A stretch of DNA of 64,000 bases from JANXQG01 sp963780045 (GTDB lineage Bacteria; Planctomycetota; Planctomycetia; Pirellulales; Thermoguttaceae). The notes beneath the pieces were generated by a model. The model made no database searches, had not been told where the DNA came from, and saw only the letters and a list, made by a program, of their open reading frames with translations. Shown here piece by piece: positions 7,848-17,204 of this stretch (its first letter is position 1; every line of letters begins with the position of its first letter). The position numbers were made by a program, and so were the translations under genes. The stretch covers positions 5,518,001-5,582,000 of the forward strand of contig CAVZZZ010000001.1 of the NCBI GenBank assembly GCA_963780045.1, given 5' to 3'.

Positions 7848-10730
7848 ATGTTCAAGCTGGCATCTACCTTGTATTTCGCCGCCCTCTGTTGCGCCATCCT
7901 CTTCTCCGCCCCCCTCCTCGCCGCGCCAAGAAAACCCATGCCGCAAATTCCCGAATTGAAGTTCGATAGGTACACGCTCCCCAACGGCCTGCAGGTCATC
8001 CTGCACGAAGACCATGCCACGCCGATCGTCTCTGTAAACGTCTGGTATCACGTCGGCTCGAAGGACGAGCGGCCGGGCCGCACAGGCTTCGCCCATCTCT
8101 TCGAACATATGATGTTCCAAGGCTCGAAGCACTACGACAAGGTCTATTTCGGCCCGATCCAGACGGTGGGCGGGCAGCTCAACGGCTCGACCGCCACGGA
8201 CCGCACAAACTACTGGGAGACCGTGCCATCGAACTACCTCGAGCTCGCCCTGTGGATGGAGTCGGACCGCATGGGCTTTCTTTTGCCAGCGATGACGCAG
8301 GCCAAGCTGGACAATCAACGCGATGTGGTGAAGAACGAGCGGCGGCAGACCTATGAGAACCGGCCCTATGGCCTGGTCCGCGAGACGATGCTCGCCGCGC
8401 TTTACCCGCCGGAGCACACGTATAGCTGGCCCGTGATCGGCTCGATGAGAGACATCACCGCCGCTTCGCGGGAGGATATCGCCGATTTCTTCCGCCGCTA
8501 TTACCATCCGGCCAACGCCAGCCTGTGCATCGCCGGCGACTTCGATCCGACCGAGGCGAAGCGGCTGGTGGATAAATACTTCGGACCGATCCCCGCCGGG
8601 CCGAAGGTAACGCACCCCAAGCCCTCGACGCCCGAGCTGAAAGAGGAAAAACGCATCAAAATGACCGACCGCGTGGGCCTGGCGCGGGTCTATTACGCCT
8701 GGCCGACGCCGCGGCAGTTCACCGCGGACGATGCGGCGCTGGAGCTGCTGGGCCACGTGCTGGGCGGCGGCAAGACTTCGCGGTTGTTTCGCGCGCTGGT
8801 CCGCGAAAAACAGATTGCTCAGGACGTTTCGGCTTATCAGTCGGGCAGCGAGCTGACAGGCGAATTCACGATCGTCGCCACGGTGCGGCCCGGCCATTCG
8901 ATTTCCGAGGTTGAGGAGGCCATCGCCGAGCAGATCGCCCGCATCAAGTCCGAGCCGCCGACCGCCGAGGAGCTTGAACGGGCGGTCAATATCTACGAGG
9001 CCCATATCGTGCGGTCGCTGGAATCGGTGAGCGGATTTGGCGGCCGCGCCGATCAGTTGAATCACTACAACACGTTTACCGGCGATCCGGGCTACATGGC
9101 CAAGGATTTTGCCCGGTACATGCAGGTCGATGCGGCGGCGGTGCAGAAAGCCGCCCGGCAGTATCTCGGTCCCGGCCGCGTGGTCGTCGAAGTCGAGCCG
9201 GGGAGCGAAGTGACGATCGACCCGAATCCGCTGGCTGCCGCCGATACGGCCCGCGAAGAGATGGCGACCAAGCTTCCCTCGCCCTCCGGAAGAGGGGCAG
9301 GGAGTGAGGGAGGTCCGCCGCAGGTCGCGGCCGAAGGAACGGGGCGAGACGTGCTGCCGGAAGGCGCGGCCGAGCCAAAGTTTGCATCGCCACCGATCCA
9401 ACGGGCGAAGCTGGCCAATGGGATGCAAGTGCTGCTGGTGGAAAAGCACCAACTGCCGACCGTCAATCTGCACGTCGTTTTCCCCGCCGGGAAGGCCAAC
9501 GACGCGAAGGACGCGCTCGGCTTGGCCGACCTGACCGCGGCCGTGTGGGACGAGGGCACGACGAAGCGCTCTGCCGAGGAAATCGCCTCTCAACTGGGCG
9601 ACATCGGCGCGACGCTTAGCGTGTCCACCGATTGGAACGCCACCACCGCGCGGTTGTTTTCACTGAAGCGGCGCCTGCCGCAGGCGTTGGATATCATGGT
9701 CGACGTGCTCCGCGAGCCGACCTTTCCACCCGAGGAGTTGCATCGCCAGCAAGCCGCCATTCTGGCACGCCTCGCGCAAATTCGCAACGAGCCGACGATG
9801 CTCGCCTCGCTGGCGACGGGGCAGTATCTCTACGGCGGCGATCATCCCTACGGCCATCCGCAGTGGGGCAATCCGCCGGCGATCAAAACCTTTAAGCCGG
9901 ACGACTTGAAGCTCTTTTACAAGAGCTGGATGCGGCCGGAGAAGGCGGTGGTGATCGCCGTCGGCGACGTCACCATGGCCGAGCTGATGGAACGACTCGG
10001 TCCCGCCCTGGGCGACTGGAAATCGGACGCGCCCAGCCCGGCCGAGCCGGATTACACGCTTCCCGCGCAGAAGCCGACCGCAGTCATCTTGATCGCCAAG
10101 CCGCACGCGGCACAATCGGTGATCCAAGTATCGCTGATCGGATCCTGCCGCAACACGCCCGACTTCTTCCCGCAGAACGTGATGAACACGGCCTTCGGCG
10201 GGCAGTTCTCCAGCCGCTTGAACCTGAATCTTCGCGAGCAGAAGGGCTACACCTACGGCGCCCGCAGCGCGTGGGACTGGCGGCCCCGGGCCGAGGGGCC
10301 GTACCTGGCGACGACGAGCGTACACACGCAGGTCACCGCGCCGGCGCTGGCCGAGTTTCTCAAGGAACTTCACGACATGGCCGGCGCCCGGCCGGTTGAC
10401 GCCAAGGAACTCGATTTCTGCAAGAAGTACGTGACGCGCGGCTACACCGCCGGCTTCGAGACGCCCTCGCAAGTCGCCCAGCAACTGGAGACGCTCGTCG
10501 CTTACAACCTGCCCGACGGCTACTTCAACACCGTCGTGCCCGGCATTCGGGCCGTGACGGCGGACGACGTGACGCGCGTGGCGAAGAAGTACCTGGCCTT
10601 GGACCGCCTGGCGATCGTCGTCGTCGGCGATCGCGCGAAGATCGAGCCGGAGCTGCGGAAGCTGCCGGTGGGCAAGGACTTGAAGGTCTATCGGTTTGAC
10701 GAGGCGTTTAGGCTGGAGCAAGCCGAATAG
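7848..10730 (+). CDS. M16 family zinc metallopeptidase, two-domain
   Basis: About 960 residues from ATG 7848 (a second ATG lies 12 bases earlier). A signal peptide (residues 5-26) is followed by two M16 units. The first unit carries the inverted zinc motif HLFEH near residue 83 plus a downstream Glu in NERRQTYENRPYG, so it should be catalytic. The second unit (starting near PPIQRAKLANGMQ) lacks the HxxEH motif, as expected for the partner half that closes the clam-shell chamber. Insulinase/pitrilysin relatives degrade short unfolded peptides, here probably in the periplasm. The linker between the units contains an embedded genomic repeat (9275-9310) read as LPSPSGRGAGSEG. Monocistronic. Confidence 0.92.
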   Translation: MFKLASTLYFAALCCAILFSAPLLAAPRKPMPQIPELKFDRYTLPNGLQVILHEDHATPIVSVNVWYHVGSKDERPGRTGFAHLFEHMMFQGSKHYDKVYFGPIQTVGGQLNGSTATDRTNYWETVPSNYLELALWMESDRMGFLLPAMTQAKLDNQRDVVKNERRQTYENRPYGLVRETMLAALYPPEHTYSWPVIGSMRDITAASREDIADFFRRYYHPANASLCIAGDFDPTEAKRLVDKYFGPIPAGPKVTHPKPSTPELKEEKRIKMTDRVGLARVYYAWPTPRQFTADDAALELLGHVLGGGKTSRLFRALVREKQIAQDVSAYQSGSELTGEFTIVATVRPGHSISEVEEAIAEQIARIKSEPPTAEELERAVNIYEAHIVRSLESVSGFGGRADQLNHYNTFTGDPGYMAKDFARYMQVDAAAVQKAARQYLGPGRVVVEVEPGSEVTIDPNPLAAADTAREEMATKLPSPSGRGAGSEGGPPQVAAEGTGRDVLPEGAAEPKFASPPIQRAKLANGMQVLLVEKHQLPTVNLHVVFPAGKANDAKDALGLADLTAAVWDEGTTKRSAEEIASQLGDIGATLSVSTDWNATTARLFSLKRRLPQALDIMVDVLREPTFPPEELHRQQAAILARLAQIRNEPTMLASLATGQYLYGGDHPYGHPQWGNPPAIKTFKPDDLKLFYKSWMRPEKAVVIAVGDVTMAELMERLGPALGDWKSDAPSPAEPDYTLPAQKPTAVILIAKPHAAQSVIQVSLIGSCRNTPDFFPQNVMNTAFGGQFSSRLNLNLREQKGYTYGARSAWDWRPRAEGPYLATTSVHTQVTAPALAEFLKELHDMAGARPVDAKELDFCKKYVTRGYTAGFETPSQVAQQLETLVAYNLPDGYFNTVVPGIRAVTADDVTRVAKKYLALDRLAIVVVGDRAKIEPELRKLPVGKDLKVYRFDEAFRLEQAE
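9275..9310 (+). repeat. in-frame dispersed repeat, CCCTC..GAGGG family
   Basis: The unit reads ccctcgccctccggaagagg followed by ggcagggagtgaggg, and is translated as SPSGRGAGSEG within the M16 inter-domain linker. Related copies lie at 24915-24953 (intergenic), 27171-27330 (in the restriction-methyltransferase, both orientations) and 57504-57540 (in ileS). Confidence 0.8.
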
Positions 10731-10969
10731 TCGTTCCGCAGAGCGGAATGCTACAATAGCAAATAGTCTCACCAACCGAAAAGGAACTTGACCATGAACC
10801 TCTTGGTAGGCACACTCCCAATCGAAGCCGAGTTTCCGCTCCGGATTCGTAACTGTTCAGCCGAATGGAGCGAACCGCGGATTTCGCGGAAATCGCGGAT
10901 GAAAAGAAGATTTCTCACGCAAAGACGCAAACAATTCCTTAGCGCCTTTGCGGCTTTGCGCCTTGGCGT

Positions 10970-11410
10970 GAGGCTTTGTTTGCCTGACGTTTCCTCCGGG
11001 GAGTTCCCGGATTCCACGGACGGCTGCCTGGAAGGCCCGTTCCGCACGCGCGAGGGATTTTTGCAAACGGTCCGGGGAAAAGAGGAAAGCGCCGAGGGAA
11101 GTTCCGGCTCGTCCGATTGGGAACTTCACACCGGTGAGCGAAAGTTTCGCACGCGCGAGCGAAAGTTTCGCTCTGCCGGTTAAAAGGCCCGCTCGGCAAA
11201 ATGCAACTTTCCCTCGGCAGAATCCCGCATTCCCTCGACGGGAAAAACTCAAGAAACGAGAGTTTTCAGTGTTCAGTTTTCAGTGTTCAGCAGGGTACTG
11301 AAAACTGAACACTGAACACTTCTCCGCCGCCTTCGCCTCCTCCGGCAGCGGTACGAAACCAGCGCCGCCGCCCCTCCCGCGCCGGCCAGCGCGAGGGTGC
11401 TCGGCTCCGG
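10970..11410 (+). repeat. long dispersed repeat, copy A
   Basis: About 440 bases nearly identical to 17205-17650. It contains CTCTGCCGGTTAAAAGGCCC, repeated GCGAAAGTTTCGC hairpins and a terminal palindrome. Its last part runs into the 3' end of the PEP-CTERM gene on the minus strand. The gap 10731-11272 also holds a CGCAAAGACGC / TTTGCGCCTTGGCG type motif near 10915-10975. I see no gene there; the open frame across 10788-11183 has repeat-derived, unprotein-like composition. Confidence 0.8.
11262..11319. repeat. TTCAGTGTTCAG palindrome, copy 1
   Basis: AGTTTTCAGTGTTCAG, repeated, then CAGGGTACTG, then CTGAAAACTGAACACTGAAC: an inverted repeat of about 58 bases that could fold into a long hairpin. 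It sits at the 3' end of the PEP-CTERM gene and encodes that protein's last residues and stop. A second copy lies at 17492-17558. Confidence 0.8.
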
Positions 11411-12121
11411 CGTGGGAAGAACTCCCGCGAGCGCGAAAAGGGTGCCGTAGCCGGCCGATTCTTCGCTTGAATTTGTCATACCAAACAGCGTGCCGCCGCT
11501 GGCTAGCAAGTCGCCGTACGGGCCGCCGCCGTCGGTGCCGCCGGTGAAGTCGTAGAGGTCCTGGTAGCTAGAACCATTGATGCCCACGCTGAAGATGTTG
11601 CCCGCGCCATGCACGCCGCCGCCGGAAGTCATGCCATACAGCCTAGTTCCGGAAAGGATCAAGCTGCCAAGGGGATCGTCACCGTTGGCCGCGCCGCCGG
11701 TGCCGGTGAAGGAAAGCAGGTTCTGGTAGTCGCTGCCGTTTGTGCCGACGCTGAAGATGTTGCCGTAGCCGGCGGTGCCTCCACGGGACGTCATGCCGTA
11801 AAGCGTACCGCCGGTGGCGATCAAGCTGCCGGCGGGATACTCGCCGCTGGCCGTGCCGCCGGTGCCGGTGAAGTCAACGAGGTCTCGATAGTTCGTGCCG
11901 TTCGTGCCGACGGAGAATAGGTTGCCCACGCCGTTGCCGCCGCCTTCTGCCGTCATGCCGTAAAGCGTGCCGCCGCTGGCGATCAAGCTGCCCAGGGGAT
12001 TCGCGCCGCTGGCCGTGCCGCCGCTGCCGGTGAACTGCACGAGCACGGAAAAAGTCCCCGCGCGGGCGCTGCTGGCGCACAGGTAAACTCCTATCGCCAG
12101 CGCGAATGCGACGTGTCTCAT
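11273..12121 (-). CDS. PEP-CTERM protein with GGTLYGMT repeats
   Basis: 282 residues from ATG 12121 (MRHVAFALAIGV). A signal peptide (residues 1-21) is followed by five tandem units of about 48-50 residues, each with a SLIASGGTLYGMT core and NLFSVGTNG: the choice-of-anchor tandem repeat, probably a small beta-propeller. The end is PTPEPSTLALAGAGG, a hydrophobic segment and an arginine run, the PEP-CTERM signal for exosortase-dependent sorting. After the arginines the tail SVQCSVFSTLLNTEN is encoded by the palindromic repeat, so the normal end was replaced by the repeat. A truncated relative lies at 17511-17807. Confidence 0.85.
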   Translation of the reverse strand: MRHVAFALAIGVYLCASSARAGTFSVLVQFTGSGGTASGANPLGSLIASGGTLYGMTAEGGGNGVGNLFSVGTNGTNYRDLVDFTGTGGTASGEYPAGSLIATGGTLYGMTSRGGTAGYGNIFSVGTNGSDYQNLLSFTGTGGAANGDDPLGSLILSGTRLYGMTSGGGVHGAGNIFSVGINGSSYQDLYDFTGGTDGGGPYGDLLASGGTLFGMTNSSEESAGYGTLFALAGVLPTPEPSTLALAGAGGAAALVSYRCRRRRRRRRSVQCSVFSTLLNTEN

Positions 12122-12713
12122 GTTAGGCCCTTTAAGGGAGACCCAGGGTGGTTCCACACGCGACCACGCCGGAGAGAACGTGAAAGAGTGGGCAGGCGTC
12201 GAGCCACCGGCAAAGAGAGCCAGACTTGCCGCTGGAAAACCGCGTTGTCAGAAGGGGCCCGCAGCCGCCACCGGTACGGCCGGCGCGAAAGCTTGCGAAC
12301 CGACGCTGCCTCGTAGTGGGAGAGCCCGGTGCGTAAAACAGTCAGGTTACAAGGCCCATTGTACTTGCCGCGCGGCCGGCCAGTCAAGCATTTTTCTTGC
12401 CGCGCGGGCGGCGTTTCCACTCGCGCAACCGGCAGCATCCGCGCGCCGTCGCGCTGCCACGGCCGAAATTGTTCGCCGCCGCGCAAAATCACAAACGCTG
12501 AATGTCGAAAGAATGACGAAGATCAAATCAAGCCGCCGCCAGCGTGCTCGCAACAGGGGAAACGAAAAGGAAAACCTTCTCCCTCGCGGTTTACTTCGCC
12601 ATCTCGTTTTGCCTTTTTACCGGCCCTTGCTGCGTCAGCCGTCCTGGCTCGCGCCGATCGGTGTCCTTGCGGTGCGTCAAGACGTCGCCGACTTCGACCG
12701 TCTACTCAGCCGA
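12122..12713. other. gene-free interval
   Basis: Several open frames cross this stretch, but none has a ribosome site, a recognisable domain or normal composition (they are Arg- and Ala-rich, as expected for GC-rich noncoding DNA). It separates the start of the PEP-CTERM gene from the end of the SDR gene. I see no repeat family or RNA gene here. Confidence 0.55.
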
Positions 12714-13496
12714 TCAAAACACGCGAGCTAGCGTCCCGCCATCGACCAACAATGCGCTGCCCGTAATATAACTGCCCGCCTCGCTCGCCAAAAGCAGCGC
12801 GGGGCCGGCCAGCTCTTCGGGCCGGCCCCAGCGGTTCAAGGCCGTGCGGGCGGCAAGCGCGGCCTGCTGCTCTTTGCTGAGTATCGACATCGGCATTTCC
12901 GTTGCGAACGGGCCGGGCACGATGCAATTGACGGTGATGTTGTACGGTCCCAGGTCCAGCGCGCTGGCCCGCGTCAGGCCAAGCAGCGCCGACTTCGTGG
13001 CGGAGTAGGCGTTGCGGCCAGGCGTGCTGGCGAAACCCATAATGGAAGAGATGTGGATGATCCGCCCCCAACGCCGCTCTTTCATGCCCGGCACGAGCGC
13101 CCGTGTTAACGCCATGCAACTGGTCAGGTTCAGCTCGACCAACCGGTCCCAGTCCTCGTCGCGGATTTGGTCGATTGCTTGCGGGATGTTGAAACCGGCG
13201 TTGTTGACAAGGATGTCGATCGTGCCCAGCGCGCCCGCGGCGGCGTCGGCCAGGCGGCTCACGTCCGCGCGCGAGGTCATGTCGGCGGCGACGATCTCGA
13301 CGCGCGCCGGCGTCTTGCCGCGGATGTCGGCAGCGGCGGCTTGCAGCTCGTCTTCGTGGCGGCTGGAAATCACGACGGCCGCACCCGCCTCGGCAAAGAT
13401 CGTGGCCATCGCCTTGCCCAGCCCCCGGCTGCCGCCCGTCACCAGGGCCGCGCGGCCAGAAAGGTCAAAGAGTTTTTCAATCATCGGTGTACTCAT
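12714..13496 (-). CDS. SDR family oxidoreductase
   Basis: 260 residues, the usual classical-SDR length. Rossmann cofactor motif TGGSRGLG near residues 20-27, NNAG motif in DILVNNAGFN, the catalytic Ser in HISSIMG, and YSATK carrying the Tyr and Lys. The C-terminal VPGPFATEM and ITGSALLVDGGT match family positions. Arg rather than Asp follows the second strand (ISSRHEDEL), which favours NADP(H). The level of similarity suggests a 3-ketoacyl-ACP reductase/gluconate dehydrogenase-like enzyme, but the substrate cannot be told. It stands alone between unrelated genes. Confidence 0.92.
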   Translation of the reverse strand: MSTPMIEKLFDLSGRAALVTGGSRGLGKAMATIFAEAGAAVVISSRHEDELQAAAADIRGKTPARVEIVAADMTSRADVSRLADAAAGALGTIDILVNNAGFNIPQAIDQIRDEDWDRLVELNLTSCMALTRALVPGMKERRWGRIIHISSIMGFASTPGRNAYSATKSALLGLTRASALDLGPYNITVNCIVPGPFATEMPMSILSKEQQAALAARTALNRWGRPEELAGPALLLASEAGSYITGSALLVDGGTLARVF

Positions 13497-13734
13497 GCCT
13501 TCTGATCGGCATCGGAATTGCCATTGTATGAAATGCTACTCGCTGTCCAGAGATCCATCGACCGCAAGATGCACGAACCGTATCATCCCACATCAAGAAA
13601 CGTCTCTCAAGTCCCCAATTTGCTGGATCGCGCCGCGTGGCGTTGGCCTGGGAGGCCGCGGGCGTATATGATTTGGGCGCTCGATCCGACGTCCAAAAGA
13701 GCCCGTTGTTTATCCAGTAAAAGGGAGCCTTCTT

Positions 13735-14370
13735 ATGAAACCGGCTGCGATAATCTCGATCTTGGTTGCGCTGGCGATTTCCGCCATAGTGATCAACTAT
13801 AGGCGGGCGGCCGGTGATCCGCCGCCCGAAGGACTCCCAGCGACGGCTAACGCCCATGCGGCTACTGCTAATACCGAAACGCCCGACGACGCGCAAAAAT
13901 CGCCGCTGGACGATCTGGCGTGGATGGTCGGCCATTGGGTCGACAAGGGAAGCGACTCCACCGTTAGCTCGACTTGTTCATGGACGCAAAACCACAAGTT
14001 CCTGACGCAGCACTTCAGCATTACGATCGACGGCAAGCTGAGTCTGGAGGGCGAACAGAAGATCGCTTGGGACCCGATCGAGAAGCGAATCCGCTCGTGG
14101 ATATTTGACTCCGAGGGCGGATTCGGCGAAGGAGCTTGGATCAAGGACGGCAATCGATGGTCGGTGAAAACCTCATTTGTGCTGGCCAGCGGCGAGCGGG
14201 CATCCGCGGTCAACGAATATACGATCGTCGATGCCGACACGTACCGCTGGCAATCCGTCGATCGTGAAATCGGCGGCGAGTTGCAGCCGAACATTCCCGA
14301 GGTCACGGTGGTTCGGCAGGAACCTGAGAAAGCCAAGTCAAAACAAGATGAAACGGAGGCAACCAAATGA
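13735..14370 (+). CDS. secreted hypothetical protein, DUF1579/SnoaL-associated type
   Basis: 211 residues behind AAAGGGAGCCTTCTT and an ATG. An N-terminal hydrophobic anchor or signal (residues 4-21) and a Pro/Ala-rich linker precede a beta-rich domain starting DDLAWMVGHWVDKG. The GHW plus EGEQKIAWDPIEKRIRSW pattern resembles lipocalin-like domains found after SnoaL-like domains in planctomycete secreted proteins; the SnoaL part is absent here. Its stop overlaps the start of the next gene (ATGA), so the two are translationally coupled. Function unknown. Confidence 0.7.
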   Translation: MKPAAIISILVALAISAIVINYRRAAGDPPPEGLPATANAHAATANTETPDDAQKSPLDDLAWMVGHWVDKGSDSTVSSTCSWTQNHKFLTQHFSITIDGKLSLEGEQKIAWDPIEKRIRSWIFDSEGGFGEGAWIKDGNRWSVKTSFVLASGERASAVNEYTIVDADTYRWQSVDREIGGELQPNIPEVTVVRQEPEKAKSKQDETEATK

Positions 14371-15992
14371 AGAACTCGCTGATTTTCGTTGCCGTAGCCG
14401 CGGGCCTGATGCTCGCGACGAGCGTTGCCATGTCGCAGCGCGGAGACCGCGGGGACCGCGGAGGGGGACGATCGGGCGGAGCAAGTGACGCAGCGTCCGG
14501 TCGCGCAGGCGGCGGCGGAGGCGCCAATCGTTCTCCATCGATGAGCAGGCCCTCCACGGGACAGCCGTCCGCGGACAATCGACCTACCGGTAACCAACGA
14601 CCCGCGGGCGGCCAGCGCCCGGCGAGCCGCCAGCCGAATGCGCCCAATCGCCCGTCTCCGGGTCAGCAGCCGCAAGTCACCCGGCCCCAAGTCACCCGGC
14701 CTCCTGTGAGTCAACCAATTGGGAGCCAGCCAACCACGCCGAACCGCCAACCTCCGGCGCGCGCCCTGGCGGCGGACTTAGTCCGCGGCCTACGCCTCCC
14801 ACGGCTGGAAACCGCCCCAATATCAATCGCGACAGGCTTGAGAACTCAATTGGCGTCGGCGCCGGCCAGCGGCCCACGATGCCCGACTGGTTCACGCCGG
14901 GCGCATCGCCGTCGCGTCCTTCGGCGCGGCCACCAAATGCCGGGCAGCCGCCGACGGTCAATCCACCTGACACGGACCGGCCGGGCGGTGGCAGGCCGCC
15001 GGGTAGTGGACGACCGCCGACGGTCAACCCACCTGATACGGATCGGCCGGGCGGTGGCAGGCCGCCGGGTAGTGGTCGTCCGCCGACGGTCAATCCACCT
15101 GATTCGGACCGGCCGGGCGGTGGCAGGCCGCCGGGTAGTGGACGGCCGCCAACCGTCAATCCGCCGGAGACGGACCGGCCCGGTGGTGGCAGGCCGCCCG
15201 GTGGCGGACGGCCGCCGACGGTCAATCCACCTGATACCGGACCGGCCGGGCGGTGGCAGGCCGCCCGGTGGCGGTCGTCCGCCAATTGACGTGCGGCCTC
15301 CGGTTGTCAGACCGCCGATTGCTCGCCCACCCATCCGTTATCCGCCGATTGTCGGCCCACCGCGCTGGCCCTGGCTTCCGGGCCATCCGCGCTTTGGCGG
15401 TTTTCGGCCGAACTATTGGTGGCACTGGGCCACCGCGCCGGCATTGACTAGCTGGGTCACCTTCGGCTGGCCGCAGCCGATCTACTACCGCTTTGGCCCA
15501 AGCGGCAACGTGTTCTTCCGGAACAACATGGTCTATATCGACAACCGGCAATACATCTCGACCGCACAGTTCTTTGAGCAGGCGGCCGCAATCGCCGCAT
15601 CGGTTCCGCAACTGGATGAGCCGCAAGCCGAAAAGGTGGAGTGGATGCCGCTTGGCGTCTTTGCCATCACCGCCGAAAACGTGAACGCCAGCAGCATGTT
15701 TCTGCAACTGGCCGTGAGCAGGGATGGCATGATCGCCGGGACCTACTACAATGAAACGACGGGCACGGTGCATCCCGTCGAAGGCATGGTCGATGAAAAG
15801 ACGCAGCGCGCCGCCTGGAGAGCCGCTGACGGCACGAACCCCAATTTGGTTATGGAAACCGGGATCTTCAACCTTACGCAGGACGAGGCAACCGCGCTGG
15901 TGCATTTCGGGCCTGACGAAACGCAGACTGTGCTGCTTGTCCGCCTGGACGAACAGGAGCAACCGGAAGGGACCGCGGCGGACAAACCGTAA
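14367..15992 (+). CDS. secreted Pro/Gly-rich repeat protein with C-terminal globular domain
   Basis: 541 residues as an open frame. Signal peptide (residues 5-22), then a Gly/Arg/Pro-rich region, then from about residue 345 a folded domain (PNYWWHWATAPALTSWVTF, VYIDNRQYISTAQFF, WMPLGVFAITAENVN) resembling planctomycete coiled/YXWGXW-type surface proteins. Between about 14755 and 15245 the open frame is an Arg-rich shadow. The +2 frame there reads five 22-residue units (PPTVNPPDTDRPGGGRPPGS core) and joins both flanks naturally. Two compensating one-base shifts, near 14755 and at GATACCGG near 15235, explain this. Start overlaps the preceding gene. Confidence 0.75.
   Translation: MKNSLIFVAVAAGLMLATSVAMSQRGDRGDRGGGRSGGASDAASGRAGGGGGANRSPSMSRPSTGQPSADNRPTGNQRPAGGQRPASRQPNAPNRPSPGQQPQVTRPQVTRPPVSQPIGSQPTTPNRQPPARALAADLVRGLRLPRLETAPISIATGLRTQLASAPASGPRCPTGSRRAHRRRVLRRGHQMPGSRRRSIHLTRTGRAVAGRRVVDDRRRSTHLIRIGRAVAGRRVVVVRRRSIHLIRTGRAVAGRRVVDGRQPSIRRRRTGPVVAGRPVADGRRRSIHLIPDRPGGGRPPGGGRPPIDVRPPVVRPPIARPPIRYPPIVGPPRWPWLPGHPRFGGFRPNYWWHWATAPALTSWVTFGWPQPIYYRFGPSGNVFFRNNMVYIDNRQYISTAQFFEQAAAIAASVPQLDEPQAEKVEWMPLGVFAITAENVNASSMFLQLAVSRDGMIAGTYYNETTGTVHPVEGMVDEKTQRAAWRAADGTNPNLVMETGIFNLTQDEATALVHFGPDETQTVLLVRLDEQEQPEGTAADKP
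14948..15278 (+). repeat. five tandem 66-base coding repeats
   Basis: Units begin at 14948, 15014, 15080, 15146 and 15212, each 66 bases (22 codons), starting CCGCCGACGGTCAAT or a close variant. Differences between units are mostly synonymous in the VNPPDTDRP frame, which shows that this is the selected frame. Confidence 0.9.
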
Positions 15993-15997
15993 CGCGG

Positions 15998-17077
15998 ATG
16001 CAAGGAAGCATGCAACATTGGACCTGGCTTACCCCGCTGCTGGCGCTCGGTTTGCTGCTTGTTGCGTTTGCCGCGGGCGTGGGAACTACGCTTGCCGCGC
16101 TGTGCGGCGTCGCCCTGATTGGCGCGGTACTCGCGGGGGTGCATCACGCGGAAGTCGTCGCGCATCGCGTGGGGGAACCGTTCGGCACGCTCATCCTTGC
16201 CCTGGCCGTGACCGCGATCGAAGCCGCGCTGATCCTTTCCATGATGCTGTCCGGCGGCAAGGAGATGGCGGCCTTGCCGCGCGACTCGATCTACGCCGCC
16301 GTCATGATTATTTGCACCGGCGTCGTGGGACTTTCGGTTCTCGTTGGCGGACTGGCGCACCGCGAGCAGAGCTTCCGCGTCGAGGGCGCCGGGGCCGGTC
16401 TTGCCGCGCTGATCGTCATGTCCTCCCTCACGCTCATCTTGCCGGATTTTACTACTACCACTGGCCCTGGGACGTACAGCAAGGCGCAACTCGGCTTCGT
16501 CGCCGTGACGTCAGCCGCGCTTCGGGCGATTTTCGTCTTCGTGCAGACGATACGCCACCGGGACTATTTCATCCCTGCCAGCGACGCGGCCAATCCGGAT
16601 GTTCACGCCCAGCGGCCGACGACAGTGGAGGCTTGGAAGAGCTTTGGCCTGCTTTTGCTCTCGCTCGTGGCGGTCGTCGGCCTGGCCAAGAAGCTCTCGC
16701 CGACGATCGAACACGTGGTCGACGCGGCTTGCCGCGCCCAGGACCGTCGTGGGAATCGTGATCGCCGGACTGGTCATGCTGCCGGAAACGTGGGCCGCGT
16801 CTGCGCCGCCCGGGCCAATCGGCTGCAGACGAGCATGAATCTCGCCATCGGCTCGGCGCTGGCCTGCATTGGGCTAACCGTTCCGGTCGTCGTCACGGCG
16901 TCGATGGTCTTGGGTTTGCCGCTGGTTTTGGGTCTCGAGCCGGGCGCATTGGCACTGCTTGCCATCACATTCCTGGTCTCCGCCCTCACGTTGGGCGCCG
17001 GCCGCACCTACATGATGCAGGGCGCCGTACATCTCGTGCTCTTCGCGGCGTTTCTTTTTCTTGCGTTCGTGCCCTAA
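15998..17077 (+). CDS. ChaA-like Ca2+/H+ antiporter, compensating frameshifts
   Basis: 359 residues with about ten membrane helices. The first half has GEPFGTLILALAVTAIEAAL, the acidic-helix motif of CaCA-family cation/proton exchangers, and the second half ends in the paired repeat (NRLQTSMNLAIGSALA). Between about 16730 and 16803 the open frame reads an Arg-rich shadow. The next frame gives APRTVVGIVIAGLVMLPETW, which is the expected second acidic helix. So two nearby one-base shifts cancel, and the true protein is probably intact. Likely role: export of Ca2+ or other cations across the inner membrane in exchange for protons. It starts 5 bases after the previous stop. Confidence 0.82.
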   Translation: MQGSMQHWTWLTPLLALGLLLVAFAAGVGTTLAALCGVALIGAVLAGVHHAEVVAHRVGEPFGTLILALAVTAIEAALILSMMLSGGKEMAALPRDSIYAAVMIICTGVVGLSVLVGGLAHREQSFRVEGAGAGLAALIVMSSLTLILPDFTTTTGPGTYSKAQLGFVAVTSAALRAIFVFVQTIRHRDYFIPASDAANPDVHAQRPTTVEAWKSFGLLLLSLVAVVGLAKKLSPTIEHVVDAACRAQDRRGNRDRRTGHAAGNVGRVCAARANRLQTSMNLAIGSALACIGLTVPVVVTASMVLGLPLVLGLEPGALALLAITFLVSALTLGAGRTYMMQGAVHLVLFAAFLFLAFVP

Positions 17078-17204
17078 GCATTGAGCTGCTGCCGCAAACG
17101 CGCGCAGCCGGGGATGAGGGATATGCGGGAAAGGAGGATAATCTCGCGCCAAGCGCAAAGGCGCAAAGTTTCTTTTCTTTCTCGCCTTTGCGTCTTTGCG
17201 CGAG

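Noticed and set aside
10788..11183. 131-residue open frame after the M16 gene
   Set aside because: Composed of the duplicated repeat block; its counterpart at 17196-17414 is read in different lengths and frames, as expected for noncoding DNA.
12120..12766. Overlapping open frames of up to 203 residues on the plus strand
   Set aside because: Arg/Ala-rich composition, no ribosome site and no motif; typical accidental frames in GC-rich DNA.
14948..15278. CRISPR-like regularly spaced 66-base repeats
   Set aside because: The units are contiguous with no unique spacers, and vary synonymously within a Pro/Gly-rich coding frame.
15998..17077. ChaA-like gene as a pseudogene
   Set aside because: Only about 70 bases are out of frame and the correct helix is present in the adjacent frame, so the gene is probably intact.
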